A stretch of DNA of 10,337 bases from an uncultured Opitutales bacterium (GTDB lineage: Bacteria; Verrucomicrobiota; Verrucomicrobiia; Opitutales; Intestinicryptomonadaceae): NCBI GenBank assembly GCA_900546565.1, contig URDC01000051.1:1-10337 (forward strand), given 5' to 3'. Shown one piece after another: positions 1-7,032 of the stretch. The position numbers and the translations under genes are program-made. Each line of letters opens with the position of its first letter. Position 1 is the first letter of the stretch. The notes under the pieces were generated by a model. That model worked only from the letters and a program-made list of their open reading frames with translations, did no database searches and was not told where the DNA came from.

Positions 1-35
1 TTGTTTTTTAGAACGCTCCTACCGTCGCTCAGCTC

Positions 36-48
36 TTGGCTTCGCCAA
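36..48. repeat. Short hairpin, same family as the array at 7798-8028
   Basis: TTGGC, loop TTC, GCCAA forms a perfect 5-bp stem. The same core, ATTGGC-TTC-GCCAAT, occurs at 7815-7829 inside the intergenic array between pckG and the pilus genes. Both copies sit in non-coding DNA next to a terminator module. I infer that they belong to one dispersed hairpin family. One short stem alone would be weak evidence. Confidence 0.4.
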
Positions 49-53
49 TTCAA

Positions 54-148
54 CGATTGCGAATCTAAAATATAAAAAAAAAAGAAGTTCCGTATGGAAC
101 TTCTTTCAGCATTATAAAAAAATATTTCGCAATCGAGGCGCCCTCGCC
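54..148 (-). repeat. Terminator-containing repeat module, copy 1
   Basis: This 3' region of the secretin gene matches 8198-8290, the 3' region of pckG. Shared parts are an outer arm (CGATTGCGAA, 54-63) that pairs with TTCGCAATCG (126-135), the AAGAAGTTCC terminator hairpin (81-106), a T/A-rich spacer, and a small palindrome (CGAGG-CGC-CCTCG, 134-146). In copy 1 the outer arms pair perfectly over 10 bp. Two copies with the same layout behind unrelated genes suggest a dispersed element or a gene-conversion product rather than chance. Confidence 0.7.
74..106 (-). terminator. Rho-independent terminator of the pilus operon
   Basis: Read on the minus strand, an 11-bp perfect stem (AAAGAAGTTCC / GGAACTTCTTT, loop ATAC) runs straight into a T-tract of about ten bases counting from the end of the stem. 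It lies about 130 bp past the secretin stop codon and is in the right orientation to end transcription of the pilus genes. Its stem is identical to that of the terminator after pckG. Confidence 0.88.
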
Positions 149-163
149 AATTAGAAGGGGAAA

Positions 164-236
164 GCGCGGAAGAATTTTGCGGACGCAAAATCCGCGCTCG
201 GGGGCGTGCCCCCGCAATGGGAGCCCGCCCAGCGGG
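164..236 (-). other. Three stacked hairpins in the secretin 3' region
   Basis: Three consecutive inverted repeats fill the stretch between the secretin stop codon and the terminator. The first pairs GCGCGGA (164-170) with TCCGCGC (191-197) and TTTTGC (175-180) with GCAAAA (185-190), leaving a four-base bulge and a GGAC loop. The second is CGGGGG (199-204) with CCCCCG (209-214). The third is CCCGC (224-228) with GCGGG (232-236), one base from the stop codon. None is followed by a T-tract, so they are not classic terminators. They could protect the 3' end of the mRNA, which is inference. Confidence 0.6.
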
Positions 237-237
237 T

Positions 238-3099
238 TTATTGGAGGACGTCTTCGGAGAGACGCTGCACCGCTCCACCGGGGGATACAATCGTCGGATT
301 CTGATAGACACTGCCGGGGCGCATATCCGAGAACTGTTCGCGATGAACACTGCCTCCCGGGGAAATTCTGTTGGCCGTGACAAATATCATCAAGTTTCTC
401 TTCTGACGCGATTCACCCTTCGATTGGAAGAGTCTGCCAATGAGCGGAATGTCGCCCAAGAGCGGAACCTTGTCCTTAACCGACACGACTTCTTCGCGCG
501 TCAAGCCGCCCAAGACAACCGTCGCACCGTCGAAAATCGTGACCGTAGTCGAGACTTCGCGAACCGAGAACACAGGCATAATGAAGCCCGCGGGAACCGT
601 CACCGTATAACCGCCGGCAATACCAACAGCCGTGCCGCCATAGGCCATAAAGCCTTCAAAGTCGGAAACCTTCGGCGAGAGGTTGAGCGTGATGGAGTCG
701 TCTTCTTCAACCGTCGGCGAAACAGTCATAACAACACCGACATCATAAGTTTTGAAGTCCTGCGGAGTACCCGGGGTAATCGTGATAGCCGCGTCGCCAC
801 TGCCACCCGGTGTCGTTGTGGTGCTCGAACCCGAAGACGACACCTGCGATTGCATATCGCCCCAAGATTCGGCATAATACATCTGTTGCGAAACCGTGAT
901 ACGCGCTTCCGTGCCGGTCATAACCGTGACCTTAGGCGCGCAGAGCAAGTCCGAACCCGTTTTCTGTTCGAGAGCATTCACGAGCAATTCAACCGTGTAG
1001 CCGCTGAGAACACCCAAGACCGCGCTGGAAGTCGGAACGGCAGTCGCACCGACATTCATAGCCGAGTTGAGGTTCGGATACCTCTGGTCGACACTTGCGC
1101 TGACCAAATCAGTTCCGCCCGTTGTCGCATTCGGGCTTTTCTGGACGATGCCGATTTCGCTGCTCGACGAGGCCTTCGGGAAGGCATCATACAAAGTGCG
1201 CAAATTGCGGGATTTGCCGTCAGTCGTCGCGAAGAGGACTTCGTCGGTCGTTACAAAACCGCCCGAAAGCTTTTCGGCTTCCTGCAAGAGGCGGCCTGCG
1301 CGCCAGTTGAACGCGATTTCCTGCAAGTCGCCCTGTTGGACTTCCAAGAACTTGGCTTCGATTTCGACCTGCTTTACAACCGAGTATTTCAGGAGAATGT
1401 TGCGAACCTTGTCGAGATTTCTCGCAGTGTTCGTCACCCACAATTTCGTGCCGTCGAAGGCGATAGCCGCCCCGGGACCGAATTCGACGCCCGCTCTTTT
1501 GAGGAACTCTTCGATTTTCTTGCCCTGCTCTTCCGAGGACATTTCGCCGCCGTCGCCGCCGCCGAACACGTCGCCGCCGCCCGAAGCGGGCTTGATGCCG
1601 CCCATTCTTGTAACGGCAGCCTGCGAAATCGGGAAGTCAACCGTGTCCATCGATTGCGTCGACTGGTCGGAACCCTTGCGGACTTCGATTTTTTCGTTCT
1701 TAATGTCGTATTGATAACCGTATTTTCTGGACAACAAATCCAAGATTTCGCCGAGGGCTTCGCCGCGCAGCGAGATGTTGACATTTTCGGGCTGCGAAGC
1801 TTCGTCAAAGAGGACGATGTTAACACCTTTCTTCGCGCTTGTGGACTTGTCGTTTTCTTCCGAGAGCATCGACAACGTCTTCAACGCTTCCGAGAGCTTG
1901 ATGCCGGGTTCGGGAATGTCGAAGTTCGCGATTACGATTTCTTTGAGTTTGCGCTCGGTTTCGGTGTCGCGCTTTGCTTCGGCCGCGCTGATGTTCTTGC
2001 CGCTAAATACCTGCGGACGCGCCCAAGCCGTGTCGACTTCGCCCAACATAGTGTCGCGCGTTGCCAAATACGAGAGCTTGCCGCTGGTTTTGAGCTTTTC
2101 GGCAATGAGACGCTGATACGCCTTCGCCGTCACATTCGTAGCATCGATAGTTTCGATGTTGCGGAACGTGATTCTCGCGCCGGCATAGTCGCCGTAAAGA
2201 TACTGCAATCTGCCCTTGCGGAGCTCGACTTCAACACGCTTCTGGCGGTCGGAATACGTCGGACTTGCATCGGCGATTGTGTGGTTGTAGGGGTTTGCAT
2301 CGAATTCTTCGACTTCCGCGACAAACTCCGCGCCGCGCTCCTTATCGGCTTCAAAAGACTGGTATTCGAGCGCGAATTCCTTTGCCTGCGCGGGCTTGCG
2401 TTCCGCCATGGCGATTTCCGCGCGTTCCTTGGCGATGTAGGCCTTTGCGCTATTCCATTCGGCGCGAACTTGCGCAATTTTTGCGGAGTATTCCTTGCCG
2501 TCGACCTTGCCGACAGCATTGAGCTTCGCATCGGCCTGAGCCAAGACATCATTCGCCTTTGCCCAGTCGCCGTTGTCGGCGGCGTCATACGAAGATTCGA
2601 TGAGCTTCGATGCGGCTTCGCAAACCTTGTCCTGATTGGCGACCGTCGCCGCCACAAATTCGTCGAGTTTCGCTTGTTCGGCAGCCTTCGCCGCGTCTTC
2701 GGCAGCCTTCTTTTCCGCCACTTCCTTTTCTTCGGCGGCCTTTGCTTCGGCTGCCTTCTTTTCTTCAACAGCTTTCTTTTCGGCTTCGACCTTCGCTACA
2801 TTTTCGCTATTTGCCAAAACGGTCTTTTCCCCTTTTTGTTGAAGTTCGATATCCTTGTTGATATCGGCGAGCATTCTCTGAACGCCCTTGTCGGAGGGGG
2901 CAATTTTGATGAGCTCTTCAAGGTGTCCCTTGGCGGCCTGCAAATCGCCCGCGTCTCTGGCCTGAACGGCGGAAACCATCAGGTTGATTTTAGTCTGCAT
3001 TTTGCCGCCGTCGTCGGCAATAGCGGAACTTACGAACGCCAAGCCCGCGACAAACGCCGCGACAAACGCGTATCGAGTCTTATTTCTGTATTTCTTCAT
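238..3099 (-). CDS. Type IV pilus secretin, Amuc_1098 family (PilQ/GspD-like)
   Basis: This 953-residue protein is an outer-membrane secretin, the multimeric pore through which a pilus or substrate passes. A signal peptide (hydrophobic residues 11-27, likely cut after Ala28) precedes TPR-like helices (about 37-90 and 160-195). A Lys/Glu/Ala-rich coiled coil lies at about 101-150 and another TPR-like stretch at 295-335. An N0/STN-like domain follows (about 385-476), then a Gly-rich linker (506-518) and an N1-like domain (about 525-572). The C-terminal secretin domain carries the family hallmark VPLLGDIPLIGRLF (878-891) and RNLMIFVTANRI (901-912). A Ser/Thr/Gly-rich insert (753-768) may lie in the gate or a loop. 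No clear Shine-Dalgarno sequence precedes the start, but the next Met (34) would remove the signal peptide. It is last in the cluster, 42 bp after the Amuc_1099-like gene. The extended TPR/coiled-coil N-terminus is unlike classical PilQ with its AMIN domains and fits the Verrucomicrobiota family. Confidence 0.93.
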   Translation of the reverse strand: MKKYRNKTRYAFVAAFVAGLAFVSSAIADDGGKMQTKINLMVSAVQARDAGDLQAAKGHLEELIKIAPSDKGVQRMLADINKDIELQQKGEKTVLANSENVAKVEAEKKAVEEKKAAEAKAAEEKEVAEKKAAEDAAKAAEQAKLDEFVAATVANQDKVCEAASKLIESSYDAADNGDWAKANDVLAQADAKLNAVGKVDGKEYSAKIAQVRAEWNSAKAYIAKERAEIAMAERKPAQAKEFALEYQSFEADKERGAEFVAEVEEFDANPYNHTIADASPTYSDRQKRVEVELRKGRLQYLYGDYAGARITFRNIETIDATNVTAKAYQRLIAEKLKTSGKLSYLATRDTMLGEVDTAWARPQVFSGKNISAAEAKRDTETERKLKEIVIANFDIPEPGIKLSEALKTLSMLSEENDKSTSAKKGVNIVLFDEASQPENVNISLRGEALGEILDLLSRKYGYQYDIKNEKIEVRKGSDQSTQSMDTVDFPISQAAVTRMGGIKPASGGGDVFGGGDGGEMSSEEQGKKIEEFLKRAGVEFGPGAAIAFDGTKLWVTNTARNLDKVRNILLKYSVVKQVEIEAKFLEVQQGDLQEIAFNWRAGRLLQEAEKLSGGFVTTDEVLFATTDGKSRNLRTLYDAFPKASSSSEIGIVQKSPNATTGGTDLVSASVDQRYPNLNSAMNVGATAVPTSSAVLGVLSGYTVELLVNALEQKTGSDLLCAPKVTVMTGTEARITVSQQMYYAESWGDMQSQVSSSGSSTTTTPGGSGDAAITITPGTPQDFKTYDVGVVMTVSPTVEEDDSITLNLSPKVSDFEGFMAYGGTAVGIAGGYTVTVPAGFIMPVFSVREVSTTVTIFDGATVVLGGLTREEVVSVKDKVPLLGDIPLIGRLFQSKGESRQKRNLMIFVTANRISPGGSVHREQFSDMRPGSVYQNPTIVSPGGAVQRLSEDVLQ

Positions 3100-3141
3100 A
3101 TTGGAGTATGTTTGTTGTTGTTAATTTATAAAATACCACAA

Positions 3142-4002
3142 CTATTTTTGTTCCACGCCCGAAGCCGAAACTTTCATAACGCGGACATCGCCCTTGTCTT
3201 TTTGGGGTATCATTTTTATTAGGGCAAATTCCTTGTTCATATCAATCTGTTCGACGACAAATTTCGCGTCGCCCTTTTCGATTGATTCGCCTTTGCTCTT
3301 GATGTGCCATACCGAACCGTCGGCGGCTTTGAGCGTCATTCTGCGCTGGTCGTCAAGCTCGGTTTGCTTGAACGAATAGATTTCGACTTCCCTGCCGAGA
3401 GCTTTGTCGAACAGCTTTATTGTAATTTCCCTGTCGAGCGCGCCGCTGGGCTTTTTCACGAGCTTCGAGGCGAACGACTTTATCGTAATTCCCGTGTTGA
3501 CTGCCTTCGTGAGGTTTGTCGCCGGAATTATGATTTCGGAATTCAGCTTTCCCTGAATAACCTTGTCACTGCGGACATCTTTAAGCTGGACAGTCGGGTT
3601 TTTATCCGTTCCGTAAAAACCGCGATATTCTATATAATATGGAACATTCGAAACTTCGCCGAACGCAAACGGGAATTTCTGGCGCGCAACCTCCTTGTAA
3701 TACGGCGATTCCGTTATGAAATTTCCGTTCTTGTCAATCCAAATCTGCGGGGGAGTAAACACTTGGAAAAACCACTTGCCCTCTTCGTCTTGGGCACGAA
3801 TTTCAGGCCATTCAATCGAAACGACCTTCAATTCGGGAACGACAATGTTCTTCCACTGTATTCCTTCGGCTTCTTCCGCCAATTTCGCCTTGTCCTTTGC
3901 TTCGTTGGCTTCGACGGACGGCATCGACTTTACGTAATACGCGCCCGATGCGCACAATACCAACGCCGCCAACAATAAAAATATCTTGTCAATGTGCTTC
4001 AT
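3142..4002 (-). CDS. Amuc_1099 family pilus-like system protein
   Basis: This 286-residue protein has one N-terminal membrane segment (about residues 7-24) after a short basic cytoplasmic tail. The rest, rich in predicted beta-strands, would be periplasmic. Motifs visible in the periplasmic part include WFFQVFTPPQIW (about 87-98) and PYYIEYRGFYG (about 120-130). I recognise it from its position between the PilO-like gene and the secretin gene and from overall size and layout, matching the Amuc_1099 slot. No enzymatic motif is visible. By position and topology it may play a PilP-like role, linking the inner-membrane complex to the secretin, but this is inference: PilP is normally a lipoprotein and no lipobox is evident here. 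A strong AGGAGG sits 11 nt before the start, inside the last codons of the upstream gene. The gap to that gene is 6 bp, so translation is probably coupled. Confidence 0.82.
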   Translation of the reverse strand: MKHIDKIFLLLAALVLCASGAYYVKSMPSVEANEAKDKAKLAEEAEGIQWKNIVVPELKVVSIEWPEIRAQDEEGKWFFQVFTPPQIWIDKNGNFITESPYYKEVARQKFPFAFGEVSNVPYYIEYRGFYGTDKNPTVQLKDVRSDKVIQGKLNSEIIIPATNLTKAVNTGITIKSFASKLVKKPSGALDREITIKLFDKALGREVEIYSFKQTELDDQRRMTLKAADGSVWHIKSKGESIEKGDAKFVVEQIDMNKEFALIKMIPQKDKGDVRVMKVSASGVEQK

Positions 4003-4008
4003 AGCAAA

Positions 4009-5103
4009 CTAATCCTCCTGCTTAGACGGTTTCTTTGATTCGGGTTCGTTGACTACTTCGACATACTCGATAACAACCGAGAATTTCGAGAGGTTGTCCG
4101 TCACCACAGGCGTCTTTATCTTTTCCATTTCCGCGGCTTGTGCTTCGGTCTGTTCGGGATTGGAGTTTTCTCCGCCTTCTTTTTGCTCCGAATCGCCGTT
4201 GTTCGCGCCGAAAATTTCCTCCAACCCCGCGGTCTCTTCGTCCACATTTCCGCGCTTTACCATCGCCGTTATGTCGGCGGAGGCCGGCACAACATCGATA
4301 CTGCGCACAACGAGCATCGCGTCGAAATCCTTCAACTGGTTCAAGAATCTGCGCAAAACATCGGTGTGGGCGGCAAATTCGATTTTATACGCGAGCGTGT
4401 CCAAACTACCCTGCTTGCGTGCGGTGATGTTGGGGTCGATAGCAAACGTATCGCTTTTGTCATTCGAGCGCACCGCCATTCTGGCTGCGCGGCGGCGACG
4501 CTCAAACGCCGTCTGCTTGCGCTGCATAACCTGCGTGCCCGATTCCTGCGCCAAAACTTCGCGCTGGACATTAACAATAGCCATCGGCGACTGCTCAGTC
4601 TTGCTTGCGAAGAGCTTGCCGTTGATGTAGTCCAACACACACGCCTGCTTCCAGATGGGAGCCGCTGCCTCGTCGGCGGGTGGTTCTGCATTCGGCGCAA
4701 CATAGCGTTTGAAGCCGAAATCCATATCGTTTGCAACAACAATGTCCCTCTGTTTTGCCGCGCGCTTCCATTTCTGGACTCTACCGCGCAACTGCTCGAC
4801 AAGCTGATAGCTTTCCGAAGGCGGCGTCGAGAAAATGTCGTTGCGTGCCCGCGTGAGGTCTTTTTCCAAAAACTCCAAATGCTCGGCAAGGGCTTTTATG
4901 TTCTTGTCTGCGGCGTTGATTGCCTTGTCGGTGGGGTCTTTCGCCAAAGCGTCATCGAAATCGGCGCGGGCGTTTTTGAGCTTCTTTTCGGTTTTCGCGA
5001 CATCTACGGAAAGCATAACGTCATACGCCACACCCGCGACAAACGCCAGCAAAAGCAGCGTTATTATCGAAAAGAAAATGGGGAATTTTTTAAAGTATTG
5101 CAT
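4009..5103 (-). CDS. Amuc_1100 family pilus-like protein (PilO-like)
   Basis: This 364-residue protein has a membrane anchor at about residues 8-29, a helical coiled-coil region (about 34-118) and periplasmic alpha/beta segments. This is the PilO plan: anchor, coiled coil, ferredoxin-like repeats. The segment around FAAHTDVLRRFLNQL (243-257), with the strand after it (MLVVRSIDVV, 263-272) and the late strand FSVVIEYVEVV (341-351), fits the C-terminal PilO-like domain. Between them lies an acidic, Gln/Glu/Asn-rich low-complexity stretch (about 288-330). A basic run (ERRRRAAR, 201-208) is also notable. Akkermansia Amuc_1100 is reported to signal through host TLR2. It has about 317 residues, so this homologue is longer, at least partly through the acidic linker. 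It starts 17 bp after the PilM-PilN gene without a clear Shine-Dalgarno sequence. The family call rests on architecture and synteny; no alignment was made. Confidence 0.84.
   Translation of the reverse strand: MQYFKKFPIFFSIITLLLLAFVAGVAYDVMLSVDVAKTEKKLKNARADFDDALAKDPTDKAINAADKNIKALAEHLEFLEKDLTRARNDIFSTPPSESYQLVEQLRGRVQKWKRAAKQRDIVVANDMDFGFKRYVAPNAEPPADEAAAPIWKQACVLDYINGKLFASKTEQSPMAIVNVQREVLAQESGTQVMQRKQTAFERRRRAARMAVRSNDKSDTFAIDPNITARKQGSLDTLAYKIEFAAHTDVLRRFLNQLKDFDAMLVVRSIDVVPASADITAMVKRGNVDEETAGLEEIFGANNGDSEQKEGGENSNPEQTEAQAAEMEKIKTPVVTDNLSKFSVVIEYVEVVNEPESKKPSKQED
4014..4019 (-). promoter_or_regulatory. Strong ribosome binding site for the Amuc_1099-like gene
   Basis: The minus strand reads AGGAGG here, 11 nt upstream of the ATG at 4002. 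It lies within the last sense codons of the Amuc_1100-like gene, so the two reading frames share sequence information. It supports the chosen start and suggests translational coupling. The other four pilus genes lack such a clear site. Confidence 0.7.
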
Positions 5104-5120
5104 ATAAAAATCCGATAAAA

Positions 5121-6752
5121 TTATATGGGCTTTTTGGGGTCGACAACCAGCGTGAAGTCGAACTTCAAAATTCGCGGGTCGGACGGGTCGGTTCGGACAT
5201 TGTCATAACGCTGAATGAACTTCGAGCCTTCAAAAGCTTTCAGCAAGTCCGTCACGCGCTTGCTCGCCTTGTCGTGGTCGTAGGCAGTCGGGTCGTCGGG
5301 GTTGTAGTCGCGAATCAAAAGTCTGCCCGTAAGTTCGAGGTTGTACTTCTGGTTTTTGCCGTCATTTATGCGCACGACGTGGAGCTTTTCAAGCCACACG
5401 TCCTTCTGCTGCATAAGACGCTGTTCCAAATCGATGAACAATTCAATCCAGTTCGACTTCGAACGTGCCAAGCCCTCCAATCCGTCGATTTTCGCCACAA
5501 GCTTCTTCGCCTGCGCCTCGCGGTCTTTCAGGGCGTTTGCACGTTCTTCAAGCTCGGGCGTTTTCTGCGTGTAGCCCGCCACAAACGCCTTGTCGGATTT
5601 AAGCGATTCCGAAAGGAATAGATACGGGGGCACAACCGACGCCGCCAACAACGCCGCAGCCAAAACAAACACGGGGCGTTTTTTCGCGAAAGCCGTTTCC
5701 GCGACGATGTGCGCGGGCAAAAGATTCACTCCCGCGGCCTCGGGATAAATCGCGCGCGCCGCCTCGCCCACAACTTCGCTCAAACGCAAAACCGAGTCGG
5801 AAAGCAACGCCTGATTCACCCCGCGCGAAACCGAAATGTTCGCGAGAGGATCTATGAACTCCACGTTCATCTTCAAATTTTCCATCAAATATTCCGCCAA
5901 CCCCGTCAAACGGCTCGCGCCGCCGGTGAGATAGATTTTCGACGGCGGGTTTACCCTGCTCTGGCGACGGTAATTGACAATCGAACGGCGGAGTTCGTCG
6001 CAAAGACGCTTTTTGAGCATTTCCACGCCCGCCGTGAAATGTTCCGCGCCCGCAACGCCCGCGCTTTCGCTCGACAAATAGCGGCGTTTGAGTTCCTCCG
6101 CCCCGACAAAACTCTGTCCGAGCGAATCCGCAATGCTCTGGGTTACCACATTGCCGCCGACCGCGATACTGCGCACAAACACGCCGTCGTCGCGCACAAT
6201 CAGCATATTCGAGAACTTCGCGCCCACATTTAGCACCACCGAATCGGGTTCAAGCCCGCAATATTTCCAGGTATTGTAGTCTAAAATCGAGGACGCGTCG
6301 ATATCGTCTACGATAATGCCAATCGACGCCAACATATCGCAAAGCGCGTCCGCTTCCGCCGAGCGCATACTTGCGAGGAAGATTTCCGTTTCAATGCCGT
6401 CGTCCGACACCACCTGATAGTCCCACACAACTTCGTCGAGCGGGTAGGGAATATTTTTCGCCACTTCGAAAGACACCACCTCGCGCTGGCTCGACTTCGC
6501 CACATGCGGGACTTTCAGTGTTTTTGTGAGCAGCAGCATCGAAGGAGCTATCACCGTGGCGTGCCCCTTGATTTTCATCAAGCTGAGAGCGGATTTCAGC
6601 GCAAAAAGCCACTCATCCTGAACGGAATAATCGTAAGACAACTCCTGAGTATTGAAGCTTTCCAATACCAACCGCCCCGACGAAACTGAGAACTCGGAAG
6701 CCGAAACGTGAGTAGCCGCGCAATTTATTATAAGTTTGTTCTTGGAACTCAT
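5121..6752 (-). CDS. pilM: PilM-PilN fusion, Amuc_1101 family PilM-like pilus protein
   Basis: At 543 residues this is much longer than a classical PilM (about 350). Residues 1 to about 325 form an actin/FtsA-like PilM fold, with NIPYPLDEVVWDYQVV (100-115), LNVGAKFSNMLI (174-185), GGNVVTQSIADSLG (199-212) and the late nucleotide-site motif IYLTGGASRLTGL (273-285). VNLLP follows at 342-346, the peptide with which free PilN normally binds PilM. A single membrane segment (about 360-380), a coiled coil (about 395-430) and a PilN-like periplasmic domain (about 435-540) complete it. The gene therefore joins cytoplasmic ring protein and membrane partner in one chain. The N-terminal phosphate-1 region (IINCAATHVSASEF, 8-21) lacks the usual Gly-x-Asp/Gly pattern, so ATP binding may be altered. 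The upstream spacer is 279 bp, so it may have its own promoter. The next gene starts 17 bp after its stop. Confidence 0.88.
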   Translation of the reverse strand: MSSKNKLIINCAATHVSASEFSVSSGRLVLESFNTQELSYDYSVQDEWLFALKSALSLMKIKGHATVIAPSMLLLTKTLKVPHVAKSSQREVVSFEVAKNIPYPLDEVVWDYQVVSDDGIETEIFLASMRSAEADALCDMLASIGIIVDDIDASSILDYNTWKYCGLEPDSVVLNVGAKFSNMLIVRDDGVFVRSIAVGGNVVTQSIADSLGQSFVGAEELKRRYLSSESAGVAGAEHFTAGVEMLKKRLCDELRRSIVNYRRQSRVNPPSKIYLTGGASRLTGLAEYLMENLKMNVEFIDPLANISVSRGVNQALLSDSVLRLSEVVGEAARAIYPEAAGVNLLPAHIVAETAFAKKRPVFVLAAALLAASVVPPYLFLSESLKSDKAFVAGYTQKTPELEERANALKDREAQAKKLVAKIDGLEGLARSKSNWIELFIDLEQRLMQQKDVWLEKLHVVRINDGKNQKYNLELTGRLLIRDYNPDDPTAYDHDKASKRVTDLLKAFEGSKFIQRYDNVRTDPSDPRILKFDFTLVVDPKKPI

Positions 6753-6850
6753 TTTTTCTAATGAAAGGTATAAATAAAGAGGTTATTTTGTTTAATCAGT
6801 TATTTTTGACTTTGTCCAGATTTTTTTTTATTCTATTTGAAAAATATCCG
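6753..6850 (-). promoter_or_regulatory. AT-rich leader, possible promoter of pilM-led genes
   Basis: The 60 bases 6781-6840 have only 13 G or C (22%, counted by hand), much lower than the coding DNA. On the minus strand a TGGACA (6813-6818) matches five of six bases of the sigma-70 -35 consensus, but only a poor -10 (TTAAAC) lies 17 bp on. No Shine-Dalgarno sequence stands before the pilM start, only GAAAAA. A promoter is plausible from the composition and the gap; the exact boxes are not convincing. Confidence 0.3.
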
Positions 6851-7032
6851 ATGAAGAAGCGGCATTTGTTCCCCGCGCCGAAACAAGCCCCATCCCGTTA
6901 CGCCCGCGGCGTTTCCAAAGTTTCGAACCGTCCCGCACAATGCGCCGAAGCCGCCGCCTATCCGGCAGTCCCGCGCTGCGCGCGGCGTTCCGCAATCGCC
7001 GCGAACATCCCCGCCCGCGCGGAACGCCGCGC
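6851..7032. other. GC-rich spacer with a strong inverted repeat
   Basis: The 120 bases 6901-7020 contain 87 G or C (about 72%, counted by hand), directly next to 22% GC sequence on the left. The block lies between the stop codon of the Amuc_1102-like gene and the AT-rich pilM leader. Open frames run through it on both strands. One on the plus strand starts at 6851 with MKKRHLF and continues across the end of the Amuc_1102-like gene; one on the minus strand spans 6833-7111. Neither has a ribosome binding site or a recognisable domain, and both are rich in Arg, Ala and Cys as expected from GC-rich non-coding DNA. I regard it as a structured or inserted spacer of unknown function. Confidence 0.5.
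6980..7032. repeat. 14-bp perfect inverted repeat abutting the Amuc_1102-like stop
   Basis: GCGCGGCGTTCCGC (6980-6993) and GCGGAACGCCGCGC (7019-7032) are perfect complements around a 25-nt loop. The right arm shares its last base with the TAG stop codon of the Amuc_1102-like gene. The stem would be very stable, but no T-tract follows on the minus strand. It may be a partial attenuator or a 3'-end protector that sets expression of the Amuc_1102-like gene apart from pilM and the genes after it. Confidence 0.7.

Noticed and set aside
217..3222. A 1001-codon open frame on the plus strand, antisense to the secretin gene
   Set aside because: It mirrors the secretin frame, where codons whose complement would be a stop are rare. 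The translation is rich in Arg, Phe and His with no domain or signal, whereas the minus strand gives an intact secretin with its signature motifs.
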